Assembly (NCBI GenBank): GCA_004020365.1
Contig: SAQR01000021.1
Coordinates: forward strand, 1 to 64,000
DNA: 64,000 bases
Reading direction: 5' to 3'
Origin: Mesorhizobium sp.
GTDB taxonomy: Bacteria > Pseudomonadota > Alphaproteobacteria > Rhizobiales > Rhizobiaceae
Position 1 is the stretch's first letter. Every line of letters starts with the position of its first letter. Below are positions 26,367 to 34,740 of the stretch, piece by piece. The notes under the pieces were generated by a model. The model had not been told where the DNA came from and searched no databases. It saw only the letters and a program-made list of their open reading frames with translations. The position numbers were made by a program, and so were the translations under genes.

Positions 26367-26942
26367 TGCGAACCTTCGAGGCTCGCTGCCCGTGCAAAAG
26401 AAGCGGGCCTTCGCAACAAACGCGAGTCGTCGAGTGGTTGTTCCCGGCTACAAGCTTTTGTTACGCCGGACCAACGGGCAGGATCCGCGTCTCGGCTCCA
26501 CGCGACTACGCCGACGTGCGTCGTGCCGCAAAATTCGTCTGGGTCGTCATTTGACGACTGTTCAAAGCGGTAACCGTTGAGCATTCTCAGCGCCAAGCGC
26601 GGGGGCGGAGATGTTTTTCAACCAGAATCCAATGGAGCATATTGCGGACGATCCCATTATCCGCTGCGATATCGCAGATCGGGTATTAAAGGCCGCCGAG
26701 AGCGATGGGAATCTCCCGATTGCGTGGTGCGTGCACAGATCGCCGCAAGTTGCAGAAAAAACCTGTCAAACCCGCGCGTCTCTGCGCAGCCGAGCGGCCG
26801 GCGCCGCTTGGGGGGCGTTGGGGTAAGAACGCTTGACGGCGCCGGCCTGGCGGATTGGGGGGTCCGCCGTGTTGCATAGTACCGATTTTGGCAAATCAAG
26901 TAATTCCGTTATCGCGGAATGTCACGAGCCGGTCGACAACGC
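26367..26942. other. Gene-poor stretch with G-rich hairpin element
   Basis: Short open frames here have no convincing start or composition. The main visible object is the G-rich hairpin at 26796-26847, which is repeated near 59.1 kb. Confidence 0.4.
26796..26859. repeat. G-rich hairpin repeat, copy 1
   Basis: GGCCGGCGCC (26796-26805) and GGCGCCGGCC (26838-26847) are perfect 10-base arms around a 32-base loop carrying runs of six and four G. The same element, first 30 bases identical, occurs at 59117-59181. It lies about 100 bases beyond the stop of the small gene at 26943-27182. Confidence 0.75.
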
Positions 26943-27182
26943 TCAGTGCTTTGCATCGTCATCGTCTTCCACAGAGCCATCGTTTTCTGCCAGGCTTTCA
27001 AATCCGGCCAGCTGCCGGTCAGCCACTTCTTTGGCGAGGCCTACCAGGGCGTCGACCTCTTGCATCTGGTCCAAATGACCGCCATTGGCGACGTGTTTCC
27101 GGATCCTCTTTAGTTGGTCAGAGGTTCGTCGCAACGTTTCGGCGATTGACAGCTTCTTGGCCACGCCTCGCATCTCCTGCAT
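26943..27182 (-). CDS. Hypothetical 79-residue helical protein
   Basis: A small, highly charged helical protein containing AETLRRTSDQLKRIRKHVANG and LDQMQEVDALVGLAKEVADRQL, ending in an acidic EDDDDAK tail. Candidate ATG starts are at 27182 and 27173; the frame is open to 27266. A truncated, frameshifted relative at 59260-59435 shows the sequence belongs to a duplicated locus. No known family recognised. Confidence 0.5.
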   Translation of the reverse strand: MQEMRGVAKKLSIAETLRRTSDQLKRIRKHVANGGHLDQMQEVDALVGLAKEVADRQLAGFESLAENDGSVEDDDDAKH

Positions 27183-27373
27183 CTCAACCAACCATCCAGA
27201 CGAGCAAGCGTTCCGGCGGGAAAGCTTTTGCGGCAAAAAAGTCGATACTCCATCGACCCGCTCCATCCAGCCCTCTCAACTGTGATAGGCCGTTCTGGCA
27301 TCAAAGGTGCGCCGCAATGGGTCAACACGTCTGGCACCGCAATTGCATGGGCATCAATGGGGGCGAGTGGGGG

Positions 27374-27412
27374 GCCCCGCCGCTTCGCAAATGGAGCGGC
27401 GGGGCTTTTTTT
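27374..27412 (+). terminator. Strong orphan rho-independent terminator
   Basis: A perfect 11-base stem, GCCCCGCCGCT (27374-27384) with AGCGGCGGGGC (27395-27405), a 10-base loop, and a run of seven T after it. No A-tract precedes it, so it works on the plus strand. No recognisable plus-strand gene lies upstream, which suggests a short untranslated RNA ends here. Confidence 0.85.
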
Positions 27413-27617
27413 GCGTTGTCAGCTATTCACTCTTCAGCGGTGCTCAATGATGCAGCACCTCGCCAAAGATGATGCCTCTGGTGTGCTTGTCAGTTCAGTC
27501 CGGATCCTGGAAGTCCGCGCCTTCCATTGAGCAAGTTCGAGCGGCCCGGCAGCTCTATTGGGGGACTATCAGCAGGCCGCCGGGCCTAGACCGCCAGCGG
27601 GCTTAAGAGGAGGCGCT

Positions 27618-27758
27618 GTGCTGGCTGATCAAAACCTGCGCTCAAGACAAGGCAATAGCATCATTCGAACGAACACTTCCGTCCATCCAGATCTCGTTGT
27701 TTTTGATGATGCCGGCTTCGCCGACGGGCAGGTGAGGGCGGGCGCCGCTGATTTCTGA
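27618..27758 (+). CDS. Possible 46-residue peptide
   Basis: A GTG codon preceded by AGGAGG (27608-27613) at good spacing opens a 46-codon frame (LADQNLRSRQGNSIIRTN and on). The ribosome-binding site is the main support; no homologue recognised and chance is possible. Confidence 0.25.
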   Translation: MLADQNLRSRQGNSIIRTNTSVHPDLVVFDDAGFADGQVRAGAADF

Positions 27759-27879
27759 GTCGCCCCCGGGGACCGCCGCCATAAGCCGCCGGACTGCTTG
27801 AGCTTCTTCGAGACGGCCCGGGAGTCGTTGGGCAGCTCTGTGCGTAACAATTAGTCGGATCCTATCTGCAGAATTATGG

Positions 27880-29631
27880 TCAGTCTGCGATGCCAAGGCC
27901 CGCTTTCCTTAGCGAGCCGAGGAAAAACTCGACATCCTGCGAACGGGCCAACCGCGCCGAAACCACCTGGCGCATGTTCTTCACCAAATCAGGTTGATTT
28001 TGGTTCAGCCATGCGACCTCGCGATCAGCCGCGATTTTGTATCCTCCCTCGCCGAAAACGGCAGCGGCAAGCAAATGATAGATCGGATTCGACGGAAATG
28101 GCGATTTGTTGATCCACATGGCTGCCTGAGGATAATCCCCGCTGAAATACGAGCAAAGGGCCAGATCCACGTCATAGTAGCCTGGCCCTGGGTTCTTCTG
28201 ACGCGCCTCCGCTATCAACTGGCATCCGTCATGCCAATTTCCAGAAACCGCCAGGCGCTCTCCATATTCACCCATAAACTCGGTGTCGTTCGGGTTGATG
28301 GTTAAAGTCTGCTTGCCCACTTTCAATGCGGCATCGATCTCCTTGTGGAAATAGAGCGCAACCATTTCGGCCTGGCGTCCCCGGATGTTGACAGGATCAA
28401 GCCCCACAGATCGCCTTGCCGCCGCCAAGGCGCGATCGAGCGCAGCGGCGGACTCTTCGGAGTCGGCTGAAAACTCGAATCGGTAGTCATCTATGTAGAT
28501 TAGCGAGAGAAGACCCCAAGCGGTGGCGTAGGCCGGAAAGCGGTCCACCGCCTTCTCAAGGCACGCGCGTACCGATGACCGGCTTTCTGCATCGACACCG
28601 ACCCGATATGCGTAAAAAGAAAGCGTGCAAGAGTAGGCGGCCCAATCGTCGGGCGGATTGACGACGTGGAGATTGGCGTCTGCCTGGAAGATGACGCCGT
28701 ATGCCTGGGCCAGGCTCGATGACACATTACGCGCGATGTCCGTCTGGACTTCCACAAGCTGCGCCACTTTCAGCCCGCCATCATAGCTTTCTGCCCACAG
28801 AACCGAGTTGTCCGCCCGGTTGAGCAGCCGGACCCGAAGCCGGAAGGCATCGGTCGACAGGTTCACGCTTCCGGCCAGGACAAATCTTGCCGGCGAGATC
28901 GATGGATCCTCCCCCTTTGCGGCCGACTCCACGACCACGATATCCTTGAACTTGGAAAGCTGGCTGACGACTTCCTGCCTCAATCCGCTCGCAATCGCCC
29001 TGGAGGCTTCCGTTCCTGAAAGGTCGTCAAACGTCTCGACCAGCAGTCGCGGGATCTCAGGCGAAGTCGGGCGAACGTCGCTCCTCGCCAATCCCAATGC
29101 CAGAACAGCCAATGCCGCGACGATTGCCGCAAGAGCCACCGTCAGCCATGATGCCTTCATCCATCGAGCAGGGGGCGGGACTTTCTCTGCCCGGTCGACA
29201 GGCAAGTCCGGCTCAATGGTCTCGAGGGGCGATCGCACCGAGAACGTTGGAACGTAACCGCCTTTCGGGATCGTGATGAGAATCGGATCGTCGTGTCCGG
29301 CAGTCAGGTAGTATCGTTCGAGCCCGCGCCGGAGGTGGCCAGCCTCGATTCGGACAATCGGATCCGTCTGCGGGTCGAAGGACATGTCACGGCCGAACAC
29401 TTCGACTGCGATCGAATAGGCCTTGATACGATCACCGCGACCCGCCAGCGTCTCCTCCACCACATGGCTGAGGAAGCGGCGCTCGCGACCGGTTGCATCG
29501 AAGTCCGCGCTGTTGAGGATCAGGGCAAGCTGGGCACGACAATCCTCTGGGGCGAGCCCATGCTCCCTCCCTATGGCTGGTTCCGCCCGGATCACCTTGG
29601 TTCCCTCACCTGACGTTCTGGGGGTGACCAC
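27880..29631 (-). CDS. CadC/adenylate-cyclase-like membrane protein with TPR region
   Basis: A 583-residue protein with three parts. The N-terminal cytoplasmic part of about 150 residues contains RERRFLSHVVEETLAGRGDRIKAYSIAVEVFGR and IVRIEAGHLRRGLERYY, a block I recall from rhizobial proteins annotated as adenylate-cyclase-related. A membrane helix follows at about residues 165-185 (WLTVALAAIVAALAVLALGLA). The periplasmic part begins with a FlgO/TolB_N-like domain (ARFVLAGSVNLSTDAFRLRVRLLNR) and continues into TPR-like helices with NPND and YPQAA elements. No cyclase catalytic domain is present. It probably senses an envelope signal, but whether the N-terminus binds DNA is unclear. Confidence 0.8.
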   Translation of the reverse strand: MVTPRTSGEGTKVIRAEPAIGREHGLAPEDCRAQLALILNSADFDATGRERRFLSHVVEETLAGRGDRIKAYSIAVEVFGRDMSFDPQTDPIVRIEAGHLRRGLERYYLTAGHDDPILITIPKGGYVPTFSVRSPLETIEPDLPVDRAEKVPPPARWMKASWLTVALAAIVAALAVLALGLARSDVRPTSPEIPRLLVETFDDLSGTEASRAIASGLRQEVVSQLSKFKDIVVVESAAKGEDPSISPARFVLAGSVNLSTDAFRLRVRLLNRADNSVLWAESYDGGLKVAQLVEVQTDIARNVSSSLAQAYGVIFQADANLHVVNPPDDWAAYSCTLSFYAYRVGVDAESRSSVRACLEKAVDRFPAYATAWGLLSLIYIDDYRFEFSADSEESAAALDRALAAARRSVGLDPVNIRGRQAEMVALYFHKEIDAALKVGKQTLTINPNDTEFMGEYGERLAVSGNWHDGCQLIAEARQKNPGPGYYDVDLALCSYFSGDYPQAAMWINKSPFPSNPIYHLLAAAVFGEGGYKIAADREVAWLNQNQPDLVKNMRQVVSARLARSQDVEFFLGSLRKAGLGIAD

Positions 29632-29955
29632 TCCCAGTTATATTTCATTTTTCGCCGGTTACCCTCGCTGCGTAATTTATAACCGCGAGCCTGTTCTTGC
29701 AATACTCCCAGTAGTCTGAACGGATAACGCTGGGACGACGGCGACGGTTCGCGCAATGCACCGGCGGATGACAACGGATCAAAGAGTTAGGCGGCCTCGC
29801 CGGCAGCGCAATTTGAGTTTGCGATTTTAGGCTTGGTGCCGACCGAGCTCGCTATGGAATGTTCAGATATTACCCTGTCGCCCACGTAACTTACATTCCG
29901 CAGCCGCCTCCCTGCGATAGGCTACGGTGGTTTCGGAAAAACACGAACTTGCGCC
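29632..29955. other. Intergenic region with motif CACGTAACTTACATTCCGC
   Basis: It lies between two divergent genes and should contain the promoters of both. It includes the repeated motif at 29883-29901. No gene recognised. Confidence 0.4.
29883..29901 (+). promoter_or_regulatory. Repeated upstream motif, copy 1
   Basis: CACGTAACTTACATTCCGC lies 55 bases upstream of the 103-residue gene at 29956. Variants occur at 34231, 38645 and 48635, each ahead of plus-strand genes in this accessory region. A core GTAA-x-TTAC palindrome is visible in copies 1 and 2. Confidence 0.45.
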
Positions 29956-30267
29956 ATGAGGATGGACGACGAACCGGCTGATAGACAAAGAGCGGTCTCG
30001 GCGGCGGTTCGTCGGTTCCCGCAATTTGAATTGGCGATCCATCGGCTGTTGGGCCGAAGTGAGGGCTTTCAGGATATGTGCGAGGAACTCGCAGAAGCGG
30101 AGCTGGCACTCTTGAGGATCGACAAGGTCCCGCCGGCATTGCGCGAGTCCAGACGAGCCGAATGGCAGGAACTGGTGGATCGGTTGGTTGGGGAGGTCGG
30201 AGCCGTGCTGCGCGCGGATGCCGCCCGGAAACCGCATGTCATTCCTTGGCCGCCACGCCAGAATTAA
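29956..30267 (+). CDS. Hypothetical 103-residue protein
   Basis: A small helical, charged protein with FPQFELAIHRLLGRSEGFQD, CEELAEAELALLRID and RAEWQELVDRLVGEV. No family recognised. A decayed copy of the same sequence lies at 34345-34480, with a variant of the same upstream motif in front of it, so promoter and gene seem to have been duplicated together. The ribosome-binding site is weak. Its end overlaps the minus-strand frame at 30239-30550. Confidence 0.55.
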   Translation: MRMDDEPADRQRAVSAAVRRFPQFELAIHRLLGRSEGFQDMCEELAEAELALLRIDKVPPALRESRRAEWQELVDRLVGEVGAVLRADAARKPHVIPWPPRQN

Positions 30268-30550
30268 TTAGCGGAGGCTGGCTTGGAATTTCTGTCTGGC
30301 AATCGACCTCCACCAAACTATAGCAGCCGTGCTCCCGGCACTTGTCGTCACGGTAAGCCCCGATAGCGGACCCGAGGGGCTCGATTCCGCACGGGAATTG
30401 CCCCGAAGTAAGCCCAGCACTGTCCGTCCGCGGCAGCCACGAACCAAACGAACCGCTGTCGACATCAAAAAAGATCGGAATCCGATATCCATTGGCTGAG
30501 CAGCGCGGATACAGATATGTTGTCACTGTGGGCGCGATCGCATCGGCCAT
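30239..30550 (-). CDS. Possible 103-residue protein, convergent with the previous gene
   Basis: A minus-strand frame beginning MADAIAPTVTTYLYPRCSAN and containing FPCGIEPLGSAIGAYRDDKC. The related sequence near 34.6 kb keeps the reading phase and pattern (KPVGTGVGAF against EPLGSAIGAY) while many third positions differ, which hints at coding. Against this, the frame continues open well beyond the ATG antisense to the outer membrane protein gene, and no family is recognised. Four Cys are present and there is no signal peptide. Confidence 0.35.
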   Translation of the reverse strand: MADAIAPTVTTYLYPRCSANGYRIPIFFDVDSGSFGSWLPRTDSAGLTSGQFPCGIEPLGSAIGAYRDDKCREHGCYSLVEVDCQTEIPSQPPLINSGVAAKE

Positions 30551-30583
30551 GAAGTAAAAGACGGAACTAGAGGGGACTTCGAT

Positions 30584-31396
30584 ATGGGAATCATCCGAGC
30601 TCTCGTGTTGGCTTCGGCGGGAACAGCGGCAGCGTTGTTTGCGGTGCCGGCGATCGCTGCGGACGCTGCGACGCAACTTCCTGAAGCCGCGCCCGTGCCT
30701 GCTGAAGCCGTGCCGGCCTGGACCTTCACCGCAGAACCCTATTTCTGGATGGCGGGAATGAAGGGCAGGGTCGGCGTCAGGGGCCTGTCGCCGGTAGATA
30801 TCGACGTCGATTTCGGCCAGATTTTCGACCACATCGATTGGTCTCCCCCGCCGGTCATGCTTGCCGGCGAGGCGCGCAATGGCCGCTACGCTCTTTTCAC
30901 CGACTTCATCTACCTGGGACTCGAGGCCGATGGCACGTCGCCCGGCCCATTGGCTCTTTTTTCGGCCGAAGCGAACATGAATACGGTGGTGTGGACCTTC
31001 GGCGGCTCCTATCGGGTCGTCGACAATGGCACCGCGACCTTGGACGTTCTGGCCGGCGGACGGCTTTGGCACCTCGATGCGGATCTGACCGTTACTGGCC
31101 CTCTCGCCGTAAGAGAGGCCAGCGGCAGCAAGACCTGGGTCGACCCCATTATTGGTGTGGCCGGCGATGTTGCTCTCGGCAACGGTTTCGGACTCCATGG
31201 CGAGGCGGATGTCGGTGGCTTCGGGCTTGGCGCCGACATCGATTGGCAGGTGCAGGGCACGCTTCAATACCGGTACCGTGATTGGGTCACGCTGGAAGCG
31301 GGATATCGCTACCTTGCCGTAGACTACGACGACGACCGATTTGTGTTTGACATAGCGATGCAGGGACCAATCATCGGCGCCAGATTTCGGTTCTGA
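30584..31396 (+). CDS. Outer membrane beta-barrel protein
   Basis: A 270-residue exported protein with a signal peptide (ALVLASAGTAAALFAVPAIAADA), a short Pro/Ala linker, and alternating strands typical of an 8- to 12-strand barrel: WTFTAEPYFWMAGMKGRVGV, RYALFTDFIYLGLEAD, TVVWTFGGSYRVVDNG, TLDVLAGGRLWHLDADLTV. It ends in a terminal Phe (IIGARFRF), the usual signal for barrel assembly. A GAGGGG box lies upstream. Ligand or pore function is unknown. Confidence 0.85.
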   Translation: MGIIRALVLASAGTAAALFAVPAIAADAATQLPEAAPVPAEAVPAWTFTAEPYFWMAGMKGRVGVRGLSPVDIDVDFGQIFDHIDWSPPPVMLAGEARNGRYALFTDFIYLGLEADGTSPGPLALFSAEANMNTVVWTFGGSYRVVDNGTATLDVLAGGRLWHLDADLTVTGPLAVREASGSKTWVDPIIGVAGDVALGNGFGLHGEADVGGFGLGADIDWQVQGTLQYRYRDWVTLEAGYRYLAVDYDDDRFVFDIAMQGPIIGARFRF

Positions 31397-31453
31397 TTGG
31401 ATCTGAGTTGGGGATGACTTCGAAACGGGAGAAGAGTTTTGGGGAACTGTTTC

Positions 31454-32746
31454 GTGAGCCTGTCCACAGTCAGACGTATCAGCAACGTCTTGTTGGCGTC
31501 GGCGTTGGTTGGCCTGCTGTGGGGGTGCGCGTCCCGTCCGACGAATGTGCTGCTGCCCGTGGCCGACACCTCGCCTTCCTCCAGCAAGGTGGAAATGCTG
31601 GTCGCAACGACACGCAGTCGGTCCTCCAATCCGGCACAAATGTATACGGGCGAGCGCGGACTGGCCCCCTCGTTCGCTGAAATTACGGTTTCGATCCCTC
31701 CGCCATCCGTCCGCAAGGTTGGAGAGGTTGCATGGCCCAAGAAGCTGCCATCAAACCCGGCGACTGATTTCGCCGTCGTGCAGGCCCAAGAATTGACGCT
31801 CGAGACAGCGTAGGGGTGGCTTAGCGCCTCGGTCAGGAAGAGCCCGGATCACAGTGTCCTCGTCTTTATTCACGGATTCAACAATCGCTTTGAAGACGCG
31901 GTCTATCGTTTTGCGCAGATCGCAAAGGACACGGACACGCAAAGCGTCCCGATCCTGGTCACATGGCCCTCCCGAGGCAGTGCGCTGGCGTATGGCTACG
32001 ATCGTGAAAGCACCAACTACACGCGAAATGCGCTTGAACTGCTGTTCCAATATCTTGCACGCGATCCCCAGATAAAGGAAGTTTCGATCCTCGCCCATTC
32101 GATGGGCAACTGGCTTGCGTTGGAAGGCTTGCGCCAGATGGCCATCCGCAATGGCGGTCTTCCGGCGAAGTTCAAAAACGTCATGCTTGCAGCGCCAGAC
32201 GTCGACGTCGACGTGTTTCGCACTCAGATTGCCGACATGGGCAAACAGCACCCGCAGTTCACCCTCTTTGTCTCGCAAGACGATCGCGCGCTCAAAGTTT
32301 CGCGACGGGTCTGGGGCGATATCCCCCGGCTCGGATCGATTGATCCGGAACAAGCTCCATACAAGGAAGAACTCGCGAACAACAATATAACCGTCATCGA
32401 TCTGACGAAAATCAAATCCGGAGATCGTTTGCATCACGGCAAGTTCGCCTCGTCACCGCAGATCGTGCAACTGATCGGGGCGCGTATGGCCAGCGGCCAG
32501 ACGTTGACCGACAACAGGATAGGCCTGGGCGACACGATCATTCACGCAACGACCGGTGCGGCGGCAGCGGCGGGCAGCGCGGCAGGGTTGGTGATTGCGG
32601 CACCTGTTGCAGCGGTCGATCAAAACAGCAGAGAAAATTTAGGCAACCACATCGGCGCCTTGACGGGGTCCCAGACCAGCCGGAAATCGAGTGCTGGCAA
32701 GGAATGCGTTGGCTCCGCTTCGACTATCAAAGACTGCAAGAAATAA
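31454..32746 (+). pseudogene. DUF900-type alpha/beta-hydrolase lipoprotein, interrupted by an in-frame TAG
   Basis: One frame runs from the GTG at 31454 to the stop at 32746 but is broken by a TAG at 31811-31813. The N-terminal part is a lipoprotein signal (lipobox LLWGC) followed by VEMLVATTRSRSSNPAQMYTG. After the TAG the same frame continues as VLVFIHGFNNRFEDAVYRFAQI, WPSRGSALAYGYDRESTNYTR and the nucleophile motif ILAHSMGNWLALE, all typical of DUF900 hydrolases, then a Gly/Ala-rich C-terminus. No frame change is needed, so a single base accounts for the break. An ATG at 32102 could restart only the second half without the oxyanion region. Confidence 0.85.
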
Positions 32747-32851
32747 TCATTCGTCGAAGCCAAAGCGGCGGCACTGAAGCCGGATGACGGGGAGAGTCAA
32801 CCGCATCCGCAGGAACGTTGCCACGGTCCGTCTGGCTAAAAAGGGGAATGA

Positions 32852-33865
32852 ATGCGTCGCGTCGCTCGGATCTCGCTTGCCATTATCCTTTCGCTAGCCG
32901 TCGCAATCCTGACTGCCTGGGCCGGACTTGCCATGTGGTATCGCCTGCCCGTGGCTGAGCTTGGACGGGCTGTTGCCGGCGTCCTTTTCGTCTTGTTCGG
33001 CCTCGCCACCGTCATCGCGCTCTTCAGCCGGTTTCGCATCAGGGCGCTTGTCCTTTTTGCAGCTGCGTTTGCTGTGGTTCTGGTTTGGTGGAGCACCATC
33101 AGGCCTTTCGATCACGCGGACTGGGCGCCCGACGTTGCCCGTCAGGTAACCGGCACCCGCGACGGTAACCTGTTGACGCTGACTGATGTGCGCGACTTCG
33201 AATGGCGTAGCGCTACTGATTTCACCGAACGCTGGACAACGCGGACCTACGACCTCTCCAACCTTCAGACGGTCGACCTCTTCATGTCTTATTGGTCCGG
33301 GACCAAAATCGCCCATGTCATCATAAGCTTCGGCTTTGCAGGAGGTGACTATCTTGCCTGGTCGATTGAGGTGCGACGCCAGGGAGGCGGCAAGTTTTCT
33401 CCCATGGCAGACCTGTTCAAGAGCAATCCCCTGGTCATTATTGCGGCTGACGAGCGAGACGTCGTCGGCGTCAGGTCAAACGTTCGCGGAGAGGATGTCC
33501 AAATCTATCGGCTAAAAGCGTCACCGGAAGCGGCCCGGGCGCTCTTGTTGGAATACGTCTTGGACGCAAATGCACTTTCCACGACTCCGGAGTTCTATAA
33601 TTCCATTACGACGAACTGCACGACCACGATCGTCAAGATGATGCGAGCCGTCGGTGACGTGGTGCCTCTTGACTGGCGCCTCATCGTTAACGGCTATCTT
33701 CCCGAATATGCGTATGCACGGGGTGCACTCGATGTCAGCTTGCCGATGTCGGTTTTGAGGAATGCAGCCCACATTGACGGCCGTGCGCGGGAGTCGGGCC
33801 TTTCGCCAAACTTTTCAAGATTGATCCGTGTTGGCGTACCGTCTCCCATCCCAAATGCGCATTGA
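32852..33865 (+). CDS. DUF4105 family membrane protein
   Basis: A 337-residue protein with two or three N-terminal membrane helices (within residues 5-85) and a C-terminal DUF4105 domain. Visible are VDLFMSYWSGTKIAHVIISFGF, YLAWSIEVRRQ, and TPEFYNSITTNCTTTIVKMM, whose NC pair is the likely catalytic Cys region of this NlpC/P60-like fold. The domain probably faces the periplasm and may act as a peptidase or amidase on the envelope; this is inferred from the fold. The ATG at 32852 follows a GGGGAA box. Confidence 0.82.
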   Translation: MRRVARISLAIILSLAVAILTAWAGLAMWYRLPVAELGRAVAGVLFVLFGLATVIALFSRFRIRALVLFAAAFAVVLVWWSTIRPFDHADWAPDVARQVTGTRDGNLLTLTDVRDFEWRSATDFTERWTTRTYDLSNLQTVDLFMSYWSGTKIAHVIISFGFAGGDYLAWSIEVRRQGGGKFSPMADLFKSNPLVIIAADERDVVGVRSNVRGEDVQIYRLKASPEAARALLLEYVLDANALSTTPEFYNSITTNCTTTIVKMMRAVGDVVPLDWRLIVNGYLPEYAYARGALDVSLPMSVLRNAAHIDGRARESGLSPNFSRLIRVGVPSPIPNAH

Positions 33866-34230
33866 TCTGCATCATGTCCGGCGCACGCGTACGAATGGTC
33901 ACGGACCGACGATATAGGCAGGGATTCCTGGACACCGGCGCGAATGCCGGTGGCCCAATGATGTCACTTCGAACTGCCCGTTGACGCTTGGGCCTGCAGG
34001 GAATAACCGGGTTGTCTGCCGCCATTGGGGGCCTCATTGCAGCGCGTGCCGCGGTGCTCTCGGCCGTCGCAGCGATCAATGCCCAGAAAATGGCCAAGCT
34101 TCCGCGACCTGCGGCCGACTGATGGCGATCCCGGCGTCAGCCATACTTCCTTCCTGCGGAGGCATCCGCCTCGCGTGTTGAGGTTTTCGACCCGCCCCCA
34201 CCTCGTTTCTTCGTCGATTACGGGGTGGTC

Positions 34231-34250
34231 CACGTAACTTACATGCTGCG
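34231..34250 (+). promoter_or_regulatory. Repeated upstream motif, copy 2
   Basis: CACGTAACTTACATGCTGCG matches copy 1 in its first 14 bases. It lies upstream of the decayed 103-residue gene copy and about 500 bases before the first DUF1254 gene. Confidence 0.4.
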
Positions 34251-34344
34251 GCTGGCACGTCACGAATGCCGAGCCTAGGTTGCTTTGATAACGTGGCGCA
34301 ATGCTGGCGAGTATCGGGCCAAAAGGCAAAAAAGCATTGTCCGC

Positions 34345-34480
34345 GGCAGCGCGTCGGTTCCGCAGGCGGAATTCTCAATCCGCCGGTTGATCGACAGAAA
34401 CGAGGCCTTTCGAAGGTCGACATCGATCCGCGGAATTGCGCAAGGCGAGGGGAGCAAGAATGATAGGCAGGTTTGACCGA
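34345..34480 (+). pseudogene. Decayed copy of the 103-residue hypothetical gene
   Basis: One frame gives VPQAEFSIRRLIDRNEAF, aligning to FPQFELAIHRLLGRSEGF of the intact gene at 29956. A different frame then gives KVDIDPRNCARRGEQE, aligning by DNA to the RIDKVPPALRESRRAEWQE part. Frameshifts and a stop show it is not functional. Confidence 0.6.
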
Positions 34481-34740
34481 GGAAGTCGGGGACCGCACTG
34501 GAGGGCAAGGACAAGCACGTGGTCGAGAAGACACACCCGGACCGCTGATGACTGACAGTCGCCTCCTGCTATTGGGCTGAAAGCCCCGACACCGGTCCCG
34601 ACGGGCTTAGGTTTCGCACCGGAATTACACTTCTGTTCCCGAAAAAATGAGAACACCGGCCTGCCTGCCTGCGCGAACTGTCGAAAAGAATTGTGAAACA
34701 CACGAATTCGATAATTCATCGAATGAAAAAGGAGTACGGC

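Larger units (their letters stand above)
27183..27879. other. Gene-poor stretch with orphan terminator and a possible micro-ORF
   Basis: It contains a strong terminator (27374-27412) without an evident coding gene in front of it, and a possible 46-codon ORF at 27618-27758. Nothing else was recognised. Confidence 0.4.
33866..34740. other. Decayed intergenic region with worn copies of upstream sequences
   Basis: No intact gene. It contains the motif copy at 34231-34250, a decayed copy of the 103-residue gene at about 34345-34480, and at about 34575-34640 a sequence similar to 30355-30410. Together these look like a diverged duplicate of the 29.88-30.55 kb block. Confidence 0.6.

Noticed and set aside
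26611-26826. 71-codon plus-strand frame starting MFFNQNPMEHIADD
   Set aside because: The purine-rich box abuts the ATG, the C-terminal half runs into the G-rich hairpin repeat, and no copy exists at the second locus.
33981-34124. Plus-strand phrase GLSAAIGGLIAARAAVLSAVAAINAQ resembling the first helices of the ChaA-type antiporter
   Set aside because: The match is short and hydrophobic, with no start codon and no conserved Glu motif, so it may be chance.
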